Below, piece after piece: positions 63,541 through 64,000 of a stretch of 64,000 bases of DNA. How positions within the stretch are numbered: the stretch's first letter is position 1; every line of letters begins with the position of its first letter. The position numbers and the translations under genes are program-made. Under the pieces are notes generated by a model. The model had not been told where the DNA came from and did not search any database. It saw only the letters and a program-made list of their open reading frames with translations. The DNA comes from Glandiceps talaboti (taxonomy: Eukaryota; Hemichordata; Enteropneusta; Spengelidae): NCBI RefSeq assembly GCF_964340395.1, contig NC_135560.1, positions 808,501-872,500 of the forward strand. Direction: 5' to 3'.

Positions 63541-64000
63541 TTATTGAGAAGCAAGGTTTTGAATCTGTCACCATATTAAAACTGCACTAGTTTTATCATT
63601 TTTTCGATCAGACAACCACAATATATTCACTTAACACCAATATTAGACATTGTACAAGTTTGTTAGTGGTCGATATTATCCCGTGGTCGATCGATCGATA
63701 GCACTAGACACAGACAAGGCAAGGTTACTTCCTTGTCTGTGCACGAGACTATTAACTAGACTGTAAGATACGTCGTGACGTTTCGCCCTCACCGGCCTCC
63801 GGTTAGGGGTTAACCGATGTTTGAGGGCGCCCCGTCACGGCGTGCCTTAAAGACTTACTATTAACGTGTCGATCAAAAACACAGGTAGAGGCCAGGCCAG
63901 GCCAGGCCAGGCCAAAGAGCACTCAGGCTCAGTTAGTTATGTTTATGAAAACAAACAAATAAACAAAATAAATAAATAAATAACCCAGCAAACAATAAAT
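63541..64000. other. No gene; short repeats
   Basis: Holds ATCGATCGAT, ACAAGGCAAGGTTACTTCCT TGTCTGTG-type small inverted repeats, (GGCCA)n at about 63891-63915 and an (AAAT)n tail. Nothing coding. Confidence 0.5.

Overview
The window looks like AT-rich, intron- and repeat-dominated animal nuclear DNA. It contains a spliced PH-SH2 adaptor gene, a tRNA-derived SINE-like repeat, non-LTR retrotransposon ends, DIRS/Ngaro-like tyrosine-recombinase retroelements, foldback and MITE-like DNA transposons, and kilobase-scale minisatellites. An invertebrate bilaterian, perhaps an invertebrate deuterostome, fits best; the species cannot be fixed from sequence alone.

The only convincing host gene runs on the minus strand across almost the whole window. 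Seven exons (62089-62006, 42134-42039, 30568-30464, 27806-27750, 17716-17426, 16291-16028, 14730-14593) all join in phase 0. They spell a PH domain, a Ser/Thr-rich linker and an SH2 domain, the architecture of STAP1/STAP2 signal-transducing adaptors. The first coding exon was not found, and exon 7 either ends with an in-frame stop at 14586-14584 or splices on.

Almost everything else lies in its introns or its 3' flank. Minisatellites: 40-bp unit (8850-9529), 46-bp (9690-12765), about 47-bp (15060-15680), 35/33-bp (17790-26146), 38-bp (33720-35060), 39-bp (42290-47980) and 54-bp (48757-49294). The 39-bp unit is a multiple of three, so it creates an 881-codon artefact ORF.

Between 49.9 and 60 kb, inside the largest intron, lies a mobile-element nest. 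Two broken tyrosine-recombinase retrotransposons sit in tandem on the plus strand (50718-53600 and 53664-59512). The second is split by a 2.4-kb foldback transposon with a clean TTAA target duplication. The pair is bracketed by inverted palindromic sequences at (TA)n tracts that carry hammerhead-ribozyme cores. One of these, on the minus strand at 50699-50658, has all three stems and every core position. This ribozyme-bearing bracket is the most interesting thing in the window.

Other elements include a TA-targeted, 150-bp-repeat-cored element in two clean copies (5344-5908, 32175-33059), one inserted in frame into a non-LTR remnant; a PIF/Harbinger-like MITE with TTA duplication (62894-63540); foldback elements at 4234-4554 and about 6795-8475; and three non-LTR C-terminal remnants.
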